A stretch of 64,000 nucleotides of DNA from Maricaulaceae bacterium EIL42A08 (GTDB taxonomy: Bacteria > Pseudomonadota > Alphaproteobacteria > Caulobacterales > Maricaulaceae): positions 1,221,501-1,285,500 of the forward strand of contig JAMZNZ010000002.1 in NCBI GenBank assembly GCA_024178355.1, given 5' to 3'. The notes under the pieces are model-generated. The model saw nothing but the letters and a program-made list of their open reading frames with translations, had not been told where the DNA came from and did not search any database. Each line of letters starts with the position of its first letter. Position 1 is the stretch's first letter. Both the position numbers and the translations under genes were made by a program. Positions 29,435 through 36,886 of the stretch are shown piece by piece.

Positions 29435-30253
29435 CTAGGCACCCGGCTTCAACCAGTCCTGTAACTCGTGCAGCCACCCGGCCTTTCGCGCGACGGCGCG
29501 GCGGTGATCGAGATCGAGATCGGCGATCAGGACCTCCTCGCCTGGTCCAGCTTCGGCCAGCAGCGTGCCGTCCGGGCCAGCGATGACGGAATGGCCCGCG
29601 TATTGTGTGCCCTCTTCGGTGCCGCAGCGATTGCTCATCGCGGCAAAGACGCTGTTTTGATAGGCCATCACCGCGATCTCATGGGCAAACAGGGTGGTGT
29701 TCTCGCTAGCGAGATTGCAAGACGGGATGGCGATGATTTCCGCGCCCGCCAGCGCGCACCGCCGCCAGCTTTCAGGAAAGTGGCGGTCGTAACAGATCAC
29801 CACGCCGATCCGCCCCGCGGCGGTGTCATAGACCTCAAAGCCTTTACCGTGGGCGTAGTAATCCTTCTCCCAGAAGTCTTCGAACTGGGCCACATGGACC
29901 ATGTCGGACATGCCGAGCTGTCGCCCGTCTGCGTCAAAGACCGGGCTCGCATCATAGCGCGTGCCGTCTTCGGTCTGGCGGTAGACATTGGGGATGGTGA
30001 CCAGCCGGTGGGTGGCTGCAAGCTCCGACAGGCGCGCCAGCGCGGGGTGATCTGCGCCCATCACGTAACGGTCGGCAACGCCGGGCTGATCCGCGTCGCG
30101 GTGCTTCGGGAAAAAGGGCGAGAGCTGCACCTCGGGAAAGACGACAATGTCGGAACCCTCACTGGCGGCACGTGCCATCAGTCGCTCTGCGGTGGCGAGA
30201 TTGGCCTCCATATCCGGGCTCATGGCGTGTTGCAGCACAGCGAGTTTGGGCAT
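29435..30253 (-). CDS. Nitrilase-fold (carbon-nitrogen hydrolase) protein, catalytic Lys not conserved
   Basis: A 272-residue protein of the CN-hydrolase superfamily, near the N-carbamoylputrescine amidase branch. The Glu41 site (VVFPEVQLSP) and the nucleophile Cys154 (GVVICYDRHFP) are present. The usual Lys of the Glu-Lys-Cys triad, expected around RKxH or SKMVH, is replaced: the stretch is LGMSDMVHVAQFEDFWEKD, with Asp117 where Lys would be. Lys130 in WEKD is retained. Either the enzyme is inactive, uses another residue, or acts as a binding protein. The fold assignment is firm; the substrate is unknown. Confidence 0.88.
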   Translation of the reverse strand: MPKLAVLQHAMSPDMEANLATAERLMARAASEGSDIVVFPEVQLSPFFPKHRDADQPGVADRYVMGADHPALARLSELAATHRLVTIPNVYRQTEDGTRYDASPVFDADGRQLGMSDMVHVAQFEDFWEKDYYAHGKGFEVYDTAAGRIGVVICYDRHFPESWRRCALAGAEIIAIPSCNLASENTTLFAHEIAVMAYQNSVFAAMSNRCGTEEGTQYAGHSVIAGPDGTLLAEAGPGEEVLIADLDLDHRRAVARKAGWLHELQDWLKPGA

Positions 30254-30388
30254 GGCGAGGTCCTTTAAGAAACGAGGTGACGCATGACTGTTACCCCGCC
30301 CTCGCCTGGCGACAACCGGGCAAATGCTGGTGACGCGATCACAAATTTGCTAAAAGGTTAACGGGGGAAACAAAGGGGGAGGCTGATC

Positions 30389-30574
30389 ATGGCACGGCGC
30401 GTGTTTGCAAATCCGTCTGCGATTGTGGGGGTCGGGCTATTGCTGGGAGGCGTATCGCTGTTCCAATTCCTGGGCCTTGAAGCGCTTGGCTCCAGCGACT
30501 GGCTGGTTGCATGGGGCGCGGGACTGATCTGTATCGGCGGGCTTTTGGTGATGGCGGCCCAGCTGCGAAGCTGA
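30389..30574 (+). CDS. Small two-helix membrane protein
   Basis: A 61-residue ORF with a basic N-terminus (MARRVFANPS) and two hydrophobic segments (AIVGVGLLLGGVSLFQFLG and WLVAWGAGLICIGGLLVMAA), ending in Arg-Ser. GGAGG six bases before ATG supports translation. The helical hairpin layout is typical of small inner-membrane proteins. I know no family. It stands alone between the nitrilase-like gene (divergent) and panD. Confidence 0.55.
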   Translation: MARRVFANPSAIVGVGLLLGGVSLFQFLGLEALGSSDWLVAWGAGLICIGGLLVMAAQLRS

Positions 30575-30754
30575 CCCTGCGACGACCCCATCACCCTTTA
30601 AATTTAACCGGTGACACGCCATTTATCATGACAGGTCCGTGAACAGGGCTCGCGTGCGAGCGAAGTTTGAGCTATACGGCGCCGCAACACAGTTTTTCGC
30701 GCCCGCAGCGTGGCCTGTCTCGCTGCTCCCGCGCACCACAGTCGGAGTTCAGGC

Positions 30755-31141
30755 ATGCACCTGACCATGATGAAAACGAAGCTCCACCGCGCCGCCGTAA
30801 CCCAGGCAGATCTGCACTATGAGGGCTCGATCTCCATCGACGCAGATATTCTGGACGCAGCCGGCATCCTGCCCCACGAGCAGGTAGATGTGCTCAACAT
30901 CAATACTGGCGACCGCTTCACCACCTACGCCATTGAGGCTCCGCGCGGGTCGAAAACCTTCGGCATCAATGGCGCTGCTGCGCGCCTGGCCCAGGTGGGC
31001 GACCGCATCATCGTGGTGGCCTATGCCGCAATGGACGCTGAAGCAGCCCGCAATTTTGAGCCAACGGTGGTGCTGCTGGACGAGAAGAACGACGTGGTCA
31101 GCGTTAACGACAAGTCCGGTACCGTGGTGAACTTCGCCTAG
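30755..31141 (+). CDS. panD: Aspartate 1-decarboxylase
   Basis: A 128-residue pyruvoyl enzyme making beta-alanine from L-aspartate for pantothenate and coenzyme A. The self-cleavage site is Gly24-Ser25 in [11 protein letters not shown], matching E. coli numbering exactly when ATG 30755 is used, which supports this start over the upstream TTG at 30710. Lys9 (KLHRAAVT), [11 protein letters not shown] and [12 protein letters not shown] are conserved. A strong hairpin terminator follows, so it is monocistronic. No panB or panC in the window. Confidence 0.96.
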   Translation: MHLTMMKTKLHRAAVTQADLHYEGSISIDADILDAAGILPHEQVDVLNINTGDRFTTYAIEAPRGSKTFGINGAAARLAQVGDRIIVVAYAAMDAEAARNFEPTVVLLDEKNDVVSVNDKSGTVVNFA

Positions 31142-31166
31142 GGCAAAACGCCCTGATTCCAAACAC

Positions 31167-31197
31167 AAACGCCCCGACCTGATGGCCGGGGCGTTTT
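31167..31197 (+). terminator. Rho-independent terminator of panD
   Basis: AACGCCCCG-ACCTGATGG-CCGGGGCGTTTTC: an eight-base GC stem with a loop and a short T run. It also serves the convergent acyl-CoA dehydrogenase on the other strand, where AAAACGCC reads as a poly-T-like end. Confidence 0.8.
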
Positions 31198-31220
31198 CAT
31201 TTCAGCGTCGCGCCCGGGCC

Positions 31221-32441
31221 CTAGCCCAGATCATTTAGCCAGCGCTTGGCTTCAAGGCGTGAGATGGTGCGCTCGTGCACCTCATCGGGGCCATCGGCCA
31301 GACGCAGCGTGCGGATACCCGCATAGCTGTAGGCCAGCGGGAAGTCGTTGCTGACACCGCCGCCGCCATGGGCCTGGATGGCATTGTCGATCACTTCCAG
31401 CGCGACACGCGGCGCGGCCACCTTGATCATGGCGATCTCACCACGGGCCTGCTTGTTGCCGACGGTGTCCATCATCCAGGCTGCTTTCAAGGTGAGCAGG
31501 CGGGTCATCTCGATATCGATGCGCGCCTTGGCGATGCGGTGCTCCCAGATGGAGTGCTTGATGACCGGCTTGCCAAAGGCTTCCCGGCTCATCGCGCGCT
31601 TGACCAGAAGTTCCAGCGCTCGCTCCGCCGCGCCTATAGTGCGCATGCAGTGGTGAATTCGGCCCGGCCCGAGGCGGCCTTGCGCAATTTCAAAGCCACG
31701 CCCCTCACCCAGCAACATGTTGGAGGCCGGCACGCGCACATTATTCAGCTTGATTTCCATGTGGCCGTGGGGCGCATCATCATAACCGAAGACAGGCAAG
31801 TGGCGTTCAATCGTAATGCCTTCGGCGTCGGCGGGCACCAGAATCATGGACTGCTGCTTGTGAGTCTCGGCTGTGGGATCAGACTTGCCCATGACGATAT
31901 ACATCTTGCAGCGCGGATCACCGGCCCCGGAGCTCCACCATTTGCGGCCGTTGATGACGTACTCATCGCCATCGCGCACGATGGAACATTCGATATTGGT
32001 GGCGTCAGAACTGGCCACCGCCGGCTCAGTCATCAGGAAGGCTGAACGGATCTCGCCAGCGAGCAGACGCGGTAGCCATTCAGCCTGCTGCTCAGGCGAA
32101 CCATAGCGTACCAGCACTTCCATATTGCCGGTGTCGGGTGCCGAGCAGTTGAACACTTCAGACGCCCAGCCCACACGGCCCATTTCTTCAGCCAGTGGTG
32201 CGTAATCCTGATTGGACAGGCCCGCACCCTGATCAGAATCCGGCAGGAAGAGATTCCACAGGCCTTCGGCCTTAGCCTTTGCCTTCAGCTCTTCGATGAT
32301 CGGGATGACCTGCCAGCGATTCTCGCCAAAGCTGGCCAGCTGGTCGTGATAGGTTTTCTCGTTGGGATAGACATGCGCGTCCATGAAGGCCCGCACGCGG
32401 CCCAGATAATCCTTGCAAAGATCGGAATACTCAAAATCCAT
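31221..32441 (-). CDS. Acyl-CoA dehydrogenase (ACAD10/11-like)
   Basis: A 406-residue FAD-dependent acyl-CoA dehydrogenase, oxidising acyl-CoA to the enoyl-CoA in fatty-acid degradation. FAD/substrate-region motifs include [40 protein letters not shown] and [17 protein letters not shown]. The C-terminal signature [16 protein letters not shown] and LADGPDEVH mark the ACAD10/11-type subgroup. ATG 32441 ([14 protein letters not shown]) follows a strong GGGGAGGAG. The thiolase of the same strand lies 900 bp away, with a GNAT gene between, so the two are probably not cotranscribed. Confidence 0.95.
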   Translation of the reverse strand: MDFEYSDLCKDYLGRVRAFMDAHVYPNEKTYHDQLASFGENRWQVIPIIEELKAKAKAEGLWNLFLPDSDQGAGLSNQDYAPLAEEMGRVGWASEVFNCSAPDTGNMEVLVRYGSPEQQAEWLPRLLAGEIRSAFLMTEPAVASSDATNIECSIVRDGDEYVINGRKWWSSGAGDPRCKMYIVMGKSDPTAETHKQQSMILVPADAEGITIERHLPVFGYDDAPHGHMEIKLNNVRVPASNMLLGEGRGFEIAQGRLGPGRIHHCMRTIGAAERALELLVKRAMSREAFGKPVIKHSIWEHRIAKARIDIEMTRLLTLKAAWMMDTVGNKQARGEIAMIKVAAPRVALEVIDNAIQAHGGGGVSNDFPLAYSYAGIRTLRLADGPDEVHERTISRLEAKRWLNDLG

Positions 32442-32610
32442 CTGTGTCTCCTCCCCGCACACATTTTTCTGGCGAGCGCTTTGTTTTGTTTCATCCCGGA
32501 GTTTAACGCACTCACCAGATTTGCCACCCGTCATTCGTGATGAAACGCAGTGACACATGGTCCGCCATTGCTCGGGCTAAGGGTATACGACCTTTAAAAC
32601 CAGTCTCCGG
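32442..32610. other. Upstream region of the acyl-CoA dehydrogenase
   Basis: Part of a 319-bp gap without a gene, continued by the repeat at 32611 and 76 bp before the GNAT gene. It should hold the dehydrogenase promoter. I see no clear operator, although TTTGTTTTGTTTC (32481-32493) is an AT-rich island in otherwise GC-rich DNA. Confidence 0.4.
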
Positions 32611-32684
32611 CGTCATCCTGACGACGGTCAGGACCCAGTCGTACTGGCAGAGCCGCTGGGCCCTGTATTAAATTCAGGATGACG
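32611..32684. repeat. Palindromic repeat with CGTCATCCTG ends
   Basis: Perfect ten-base terminal inverted repeats CGTCATCCTG (32611) and CAGGATGACG (32675). The interior has CGACGGTCAGGACCCAG and CTGGGCCCTG, which pair partly. It resembles the 95-bp family at 56763 in overall plan (GTCAT…ATGAC) but not in sequence. Confidence 0.7.
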
Positions 32685-32760
32685 GTATGGATTTTTGGAG
32701 CGTGCGACACCGCCCGCATCGCGCTAAAAGACGAGACCAGACCTGCTAAGACGCCATTCC

Positions 32761-33231
32761 ATGATGAACACCAACCCCACCATCGCCATCGACGATCCCA
32801 CGCGCGCTGACGTGCTGGCGCTTTTGGAGCGGCATTACGCCTTTACGCTGGCCCACTCGCCTGAAGGGGCGTGCTACACCTTCAAGCCTGAGGAGCTCGC
32901 CGGACCAGCGATGACATTCTGGACCGCTCGGCGCGATGGGAGGCCCGTCGGCTGTGTCGCGCTTTATCAGCGCAATGAGCGCTTTGGTGAGCTGAAGTCA
33001 CTGCACGTGGCAGAAGGCGAGCGTGGAACCGGGCTTGGCGAGCGGCTGGTTCAGGTGGTGATCGACGCAGCGAGGGTGTGTGGATTTGAAGAGCTGGGCC
33101 TCGAAACGGGCAAGTCTGACGGCTTTGCTGCGTCGCGCCGCCTATACGCCCGGCTTGGGTTTTCTGACACCCCCGCCTTTCCACCCTATCAATGCGGCGG
33201 CTTCAGTCATTGCATGAAGCGCGCGGTGTAG
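32761..33231 (+). CDS. GNAT-family N-acetyltransferase
   Basis: A 156-residue acetyltransferase of the type with LKSLHVAEGERGTGLGERLV (acetyl-CoA loop R/G-x-G-L-G) and LGLETGKSDGFAASRRLYAR followed by LGF. PVGCVALYQRNERFGELKSL is the strand before the loop. The final YQCGGFSHCMKRAV resembles the PSE-F-C-MR ending of small GNATs annotated as PsiE/YjdJ-like. Substrate unknown. Monocistronic, convergent to the thiolase. Confidence 0.88.
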   Translation: MMNTNPTIAIDDPTRADVLALLERHYAFTLAHSPEGACYTFKPEELAGPAMTFWTARRDGRPVGCVALYQRNERFGELKSLHVAEGERGTGLGERLVQVVIDAARVCGFEELGLETGKSDGFAASRRLYARLGFSDTPAFPPYQCGGFSHCMKRAV

Positions 33232-33314
33232 GGGAATGCCCCTGTCTCCGCCTTGAAGGCGGCAAACAGGAGCCGACCTGACGTCTGTAAACTCGCGACA
33301 CTTCAAAACAAAAA

Positions 33315-33338
33315 CCCCGCCAGCTTGTGCCAGCGGGA
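33315..33338. terminator. Bidirectional hairpin between GNAT and thiolase genes
   Basis: CCCCGC-CAGCTTGTGCCA-GCGGGA hairpin, with AAAAACC on one side and TTCTTTGTTT on the other, lying between two convergent genes. It is placed and shaped as a bidirectional terminator. Confidence 0.6.
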
Positions 33339-33367
33339 TTCTTTGTTTCAGCTTTCAAGCGCGTCGC

Positions 33368-34555
33368 TTAGCTCACGCGCTCAATGGCGACTGCGGTCGC
33401 TTCACCGCCGCCGATGCACAGCGAGGCGACGCCTTTATCGACGCCATTCTTCTCCATGGCTGCGATCAGCGTGGTCATGACGCGAGCACCGGATGCCCCG
33501 ATCGGGTGGCCAAGCGCGCAGGCACCGCCATGAACGTTGACGTTATCGTGGCTAAGGCCGAGCTCTTTCATCGCGATCATCGGGACCACGGCGAAGGCTT
33601 CATTGATTTCCCACAGGCCGACATCACCGGTCTGCCAGCCAGCCTTTTCCAGCACCTTGCGCATGGCCGGAACCGGCGCGGTGGTGAAGTAAGCAGGCTC
33701 GTGCGCGTGGGCCGCGATGGCCGTGATCTTGGCGATCGGCGTCAGGCCGCGGCGCTCAGCTTCAGACTGGCGCATCATGACCAGCGCAGCAGCCCCGTCA
33801 GAAATTGCCGAGGCGTTGGCTGCGGTGACCGTGCCGTCCTTGCCGAAGGCGGGACGCAGGCTCGGGATCTTTTCCGGGCGAGCGTTGCGCGGCAGCTCGT
33901 CGGTTTCCACCGTCACATCACCCTTGCGGGTGGAGATGGTGACCGGCGTGATCTCGCGCTTGAAGCTGCCGTCCTCGGTCGCCTTGATGGCGCGGGCCAG
34001 CGTTTCCAGCGCATAGGCGTCCTGGTCTTCGCGGGTGAACTGATATTCCTGGGCGATCATGTCAGCATAAACGCCCATCGCCTTCTTCTCATAGGCGTCT
34101 TCCAGACCGTCCTGGGCCATGTGGTCCTTGACGGTGTCGTGGCCGTATTTGAAGCCCGTACGGTGGTTCGGCAGAAGGTGCGGCGCGTTGGTCATGGATT
34201 CCATGCCGCCCGCCACGATGACGCCAGCATCACCGGCATAAAGCGCAGCGCGACCCATGATGGCCGCCTGCATGCCCGAGCCACACATCTTGTTCAGCGT
34301 GGTGGCCTCGACGGACTTGGGCAGACCGCCATAGATCGCCGCTTGGCGCGCCGGGGCCTGGCCCTGACCGGCACCGAGCACATTGCCCATATAGATCATG
34401 TCCACGTCTTCACCGGCGACACCGGCTTCAGCCAGCGCAGCCTTGACCGCTTCAGCACCCAGCTGGCTCGCCGACAGCGGGGCCAGCTCACCCAGCAGGC
34501 CGCCCATCGGGGTGCGGGCCATGCCAACGATGACAATCGGATCTTCAGAACTCAT
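33368..34555 (-). CDS. Acetyl-CoA C-acyltransferase (thiolase)
   Basis: A 395-residue thiolase, condensing or cleaving acetyl-CoA units. The nucleophile is Cys91 in LNKMCGSGMQAA. The His is in GGACALGHPIGASGARV. The second Cys is in GVASLCIGGGEA near the C-terminus. Its N-terminus DPIVIVGMARTPMGG is typical for acetyl-CoA acetyltransferases (AtoB/PhaA/FadA group). The distinction between biosynthetic and degradative use is not possible here. The start at 34555 is preceded by GGAGA; the longer frame lacks support. Confidence 0.95.
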   Translation of the reverse strand: MSSEDPIVIVGMARTPMGGLLGELAPLSASQLGAEAVKAALAEAGVAGEDVDMIYMGNVLGAGQGQAPARQAAIYGGLPKSVEATTLNKMCGSGMQAAIMGRAALYAGDAGVIVAGGMESMTNAPHLLPNHRTGFKYGHDTVKDHMAQDGLEDAYEKKAMGVYADMIAQEYQFTREDQDAYALETLARAIKATEDGSFKREITPVTISTRKGDVTVETDELPRNARPEKIPSLRPAFGKDGTVTAANASAISDGAAALVMMRQSEAERRGLTPIAKITAIAAHAHEPAYFTTAPVPAMRKVLEKAGWQTGDVGLWEINEAFAVVPMIAMKELGLSHDNVNVHGGACALGHPIGASGARVMTTLIAAMEKNGVDKGVASLCIGGGEATAVAIERVS

Positions 34556-34654
34556 GGGAGGGTCTCCTGTTGCTCGACGGATGCCCTCTTGAGCTTGGCC
34601 CGCCGAAAATCTGAGTATTGCCGCTGGCATCTCCCCGCGGCAGATTGCGCGCAA

Positions 34655-35182
34655 ATGAGCCCGTCCTATTGCACCGCGTCAAGTCTCCTCGCAGTCGCAG
34701 CACGCCGCCTGCGCATGGTCCCGCGCGCTCGAGACTGGGCGGAAGCCCTGCTCATGTTGGGGATTTTGGGGGTTCTAGCCTTTGTGATCAGCCATTGGTC
34801 TGAAAGTTTGAACTGGGACGCGGCCCTGCCTGGCCTGCAAGCTGACCCGGCTCAATTCCTGACCCTGGCCCTTGTGGCGGTGATCATCCCGTCGCTGGCA
34901 GAGGAGTTTGTCTTTCGCGGTTTGCTTCAGCCGAAACGTCTTTCCGGGCTAATGAGCTACGCCATCTGCGCGCTCAGCCTGATCCTTTTCATCCTCTGGC
35001 ACCCCATTCAGGTCTGGACACGATGGTTCACCGGTCAGGCGGTGTTTATGGACCCCGGCTTCCTGGTCGTCGCTGGAATGCTGGGTCTGGCCTGCACGAT
35101 CAGCGTGCATAGGAGCGGGAGTATCTGGGGCGCGGTTGCGATGCACTGGATCGTGGTCGTCGTCTGGAAGGCCGGAGTGTGA
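34655..35182 (+). CDS. CPBP-family intramembrane glutamic protease
   Basis: A 175-residue polytopic protein of the Abi/CPBP (Rce1-like) family. The catalytic motif EEFVFRG carries Glu83, Glu84 and Arg88. His116 (LFILWHPIQ) and His164 (HWIVVVVW) supply the other conserved positions. About four membrane helices are visible. The size is small for the family. Members cleave transmembrane or prenylated substrates; here the target is unknown and no sorting-tag partner is adjacent. The ATG at 34655 is one option; ATG 34715 (MVPRARDW) is another. Divergent from the thiolase. Confidence 0.85.
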   Translation: MSPSYCTASSLLAVAARRLRMVPRARDWAEALLMLGILGVLAFVISHWSESLNWDAALPGLQADPAQFLTLALVAVIIPSLAEEFVFRGLLQPKRLSGLMSYAICALSLILFILWHPIQVWTRWFTGQAVFMDPGFLVVAGMLGLACTISVHRSGSIWGAVAMHWIVVVVWKAGV

Positions 35183-35240
35183 TTGCCCTTTTGGCATCCC
35201 GGACAAATCAGTCTTGGCCGGAATAACAGAGCTTTCTTCC

Positions 35241-35359
35241 GAGGGTCTTTCGAGGCTCGCCCTTGGCTCGCACCTCTTCGATGAGGGTGAGATCAAACTC
35301 CGTCTCCGCTCATCGAAGAGCTGCTTTTGCGTAAGCAAAAGCCTCGAAGGACGCACGCC
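35241..35359. repeat. REPIN-like palindromic repeat, copy 7
   Basis: Left unit GAGGGTCTTTCGAGGCTCGC ending CACCTCTTCGATGAGGG; right unit GCTCATCGAAGAGCTGCTTTT with hairpin GCTTTTGCGTAAGCAAAAGC, then CTCGAAGGACGCAC. In this copy the arm CCTCATCCTGAGG has become CTCATCGAAGAG, matched on the left by CTCTTCGATGAG. The compensatory change shows that the pairing has been kept. It lies between CPBP and prmA. Confidence 0.85.
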
Positions 35360-35427
35360 CTCACCGCAGCGCTTCCCAAACCTCCCCTCACCGCTTAAAC
35401 CCGCGCGAAAGCTTTAGGAGCATTCCC

Positions 35428-36291
35428 ATGTCGACTGTCTGGCGTTTAACGGTGACCGGTCCGATCCAGCCTCTGCTGGCTGCGGGTGAGCGTCTGAACA
35501 TGGCCGATCCGGCCCCGGCGCTGGGCTGGTCGGTGTTTGAGGATGATGGGGATGAAACCCACGGCTATATCGAGGTGCTGTTCGCCGACCGCATCGACGA
35601 GACGGCCTTCCTCACCCAGCTGGGCCTGACCCGCTCTGATCTTGAGGCCATCTTCATGCCGCTTCCCGAAGAAGACTGGATCGCCATGAGCCTGGCCGGT
35701 CTGCCGAGCGTTGAGGCCGGGCGCTTCCTGGTCCATGGCGAGCACACCGCAGACGATCTGCAGCCCCACCATATCAGCCTGTTGATCGAGGCCGGGCCCG
35801 CCTTCGGCACCGGCCATCACGGCACCACGCTGGGCTGCCTGAAAGCGATGGACAAGCTGGCAGCCGATGGGCTCCAGCCGACAACCATTCTGGACCTGGG
35901 AACCGGAACCGGCCTTCTCGCGATCGCGGCAAAGAAGCTCTGGCCAGACGCCGACATCCTCGCCACCGATATCGACCCGGTCAGCGTGGACGAAACCCTC
36001 ATCAACGCGACAAAGAACAGCGTCAGCTTCGCGGCGGAAACCGCCGACGGCTTTGACCACGCCGCGTTTGAGGGCCGCACCTTCAACCTCATCCTCGCCA
36101 ACATCCTCGCCGGGCCGCTGATAGAGCTCGCCCCGCAAGTCGTCGCGCGCCTGGAAGACGGCGGCACCGTGGTGCTCTCCGGCCTCTTGGAAGAACAGGC
36201 GGAAAAGGTCACCGCGGCCTATGTGGCCGAAGGACTGAGCCTGAAGGAACAGGGCCTGATTGAGGGCTGGGGGACCTTGGTTCTTCAATAA
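35428..36291 (+). CDS. prmA: Ribosomal protein L11 methyltransferase
   Basis: A 287-residue SAM-dependent methyltransferase that trimethylates ribosomal protein L11. An N-terminal domain of ~100 residues is followed by AFGTGHHGTTLGCLKAM, the SAM loop ILDLGTGTGLLAIAAKKL, DILATDIDPVSV and the NILAGPLIELAP active-site region (PrmA signature N-I-L-A). The length is close to E. coli PrmA (293). Monocistronic between two repeat elements. Confidence 0.95.
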   Translation: MSTVWRLTVTGPIQPLLAAGERLNMADPAPALGWSVFEDDGDETHGYIEVLFADRIDETAFLTQLGLTRSDLEAIFMPLPEEDWIAMSLAGLPSVEAGRFLVHGEHTADDLQPHHISLLIEAGPAFGTGHHGTTLGCLKAMDKLAADGLQPTTILDLGTGTGLLAIAAKKLWPDADILATDIDPVSVDETLINATKNSVSFAAETADGFDHAAFEGRTFNLILANILAGPLIELAPQVVARLEDGGTVVLSGLLEEQAEKVTAAYVAEGLSLKEQGLIEGWGTLVLQ

Positions 36292-36304
36292 AACACTCTC
36301 ATGA

Positions 36305-36397
36305 ATTCCCGGACGCGAAGCGATCCGGGACCTCACTCAGAATTGAGTGCTTTACCTTGCCAGAGGCCCCGGATCTTCGCTGCGCTTGTCCGGGGTT
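36305..36397. repeat. Palindromic repeat pair (CCCGGA family), left of GIY-YIG gene 2
   Basis: TCCCGGACGCGAAGCGATCCGGGA (two half sites around GCGAAGCG), then the hairpin CACTCA-GAAT-TGAGTG, then the inverted partner beginning CCCCGGATCTTCGC and ending GTCCGGGG. It is a REPIN-like arrangement of a second family. The motif CCGGATCAAGTCCGG from this family is also embedded in repeat copies 1 and 2. Confidence 0.8.
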
Positions 36398-36407
36398 TAA
36401 ATAAGTT

Positions 36408-36704
36408 CTAGGTGCCGCAGACTTCTGGATAAAGACCTCGCCAGTCTGGATTGATCTTCTCAATCAAAGCCACCTTCCAGGCTCTGCGCCATTTCTTCAT
36501 GCGGCGCTCTTGCCCGGCGGCCGCATCCACATCACCGGCAGGTTCAACCCAAACCAGACGGTGACAATTATATTTCCAGGTAAAGCCACGCATTGCCCCT
36601 GAACGGTGCTCCCAAATACGTCGACAGAGATCGGCATTGGACATGCCAATGTACAAAACACCATGCGGTTTATTAGTGAGTATATAGAGATAGGCTCGGT
36701 TTAT
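36408..36704 (-). CDS. GIY-YIG nuclease-domain protein, apparent ATA start
   Basis: A 98-residue single-domain GIY-YIG protein of the COG2827 kind: AYLYILTNKPHGVLYIGMS holds the YLYI/YIG strands, LCRRIWEHR the Arg, and QERRMKKWRRAWKVALIEK the catalytic Glu, followed by NPDW. The domain begins right after codon 36704-36702, which is ATA. A TGA lies five codons above, and no ATG, GTG or TTG falls between. GGGGA sits four bases before the ATA. The next ATG (36656) would remove the first strand. The repeat pairs at 36305 and 36741 flank it, repeating the pattern at 2.5 kb. Confidence 0.75.
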   Translation of the reverse strand: MNRAYLYILTNKPHGVLYIGMSNADLCRRIWEHRSGAMRGFTWKYNCHRLVWVEPAGDVDAAAGQERRMKKWRRAWKVALIEKINPDWRGLYPEVCGT

Positions 36705-36740
36705 GAAATCCCCTCACAGGGGAGTTTCATTCAGTAACAG

Positions 36741-36810
36741 GTCCCGGATCAAGTCCGGGAATTCAATATCTTTTAAATTGAAACCCCGGACGCGAAGCGA
36801 TCCGGGGTCT
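36741..36810. repeat. Palindromic repeat pair (CCCGGA family), right of GIY-YIG gene 2
   Basis: TCCCGGATCAAGTCCGGGA (36742-36760) and CCCCGGACGCGAAGCGATCC…GGGG (36784-36807) are separated by an AT-rich 23 bp, ATTCAATATCTTTTAAATTG. The second unit is almost identical to the first unit of the element at 36305. Together the two elements bracket the GIY-YIG gene. Confidence 0.8.
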
Positions 36811-36886
36811 CTTGCCGAGTAAGGTACTGTAGATTGAAGGAGCGCCCAGCTCTTTGCTTCGCTCGGCCGGGATTTCAACGCATGTT

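Noticed and set aside
30597-30615. TTTAAATTTAACC as a CtrA-type cell-cycle site
   Set aside because: The TTAA half sites are only two bases apart instead of the seven of the CtrA consensus.
33506-34654. A 558-codon plus-strand frame running opposite the thiolase into the CPBP gene
   Set aside because: Only the last 175 codons show a real protein (CPBP protease). The rest is antisense to thiolase, whose catalytic motifs are intact.
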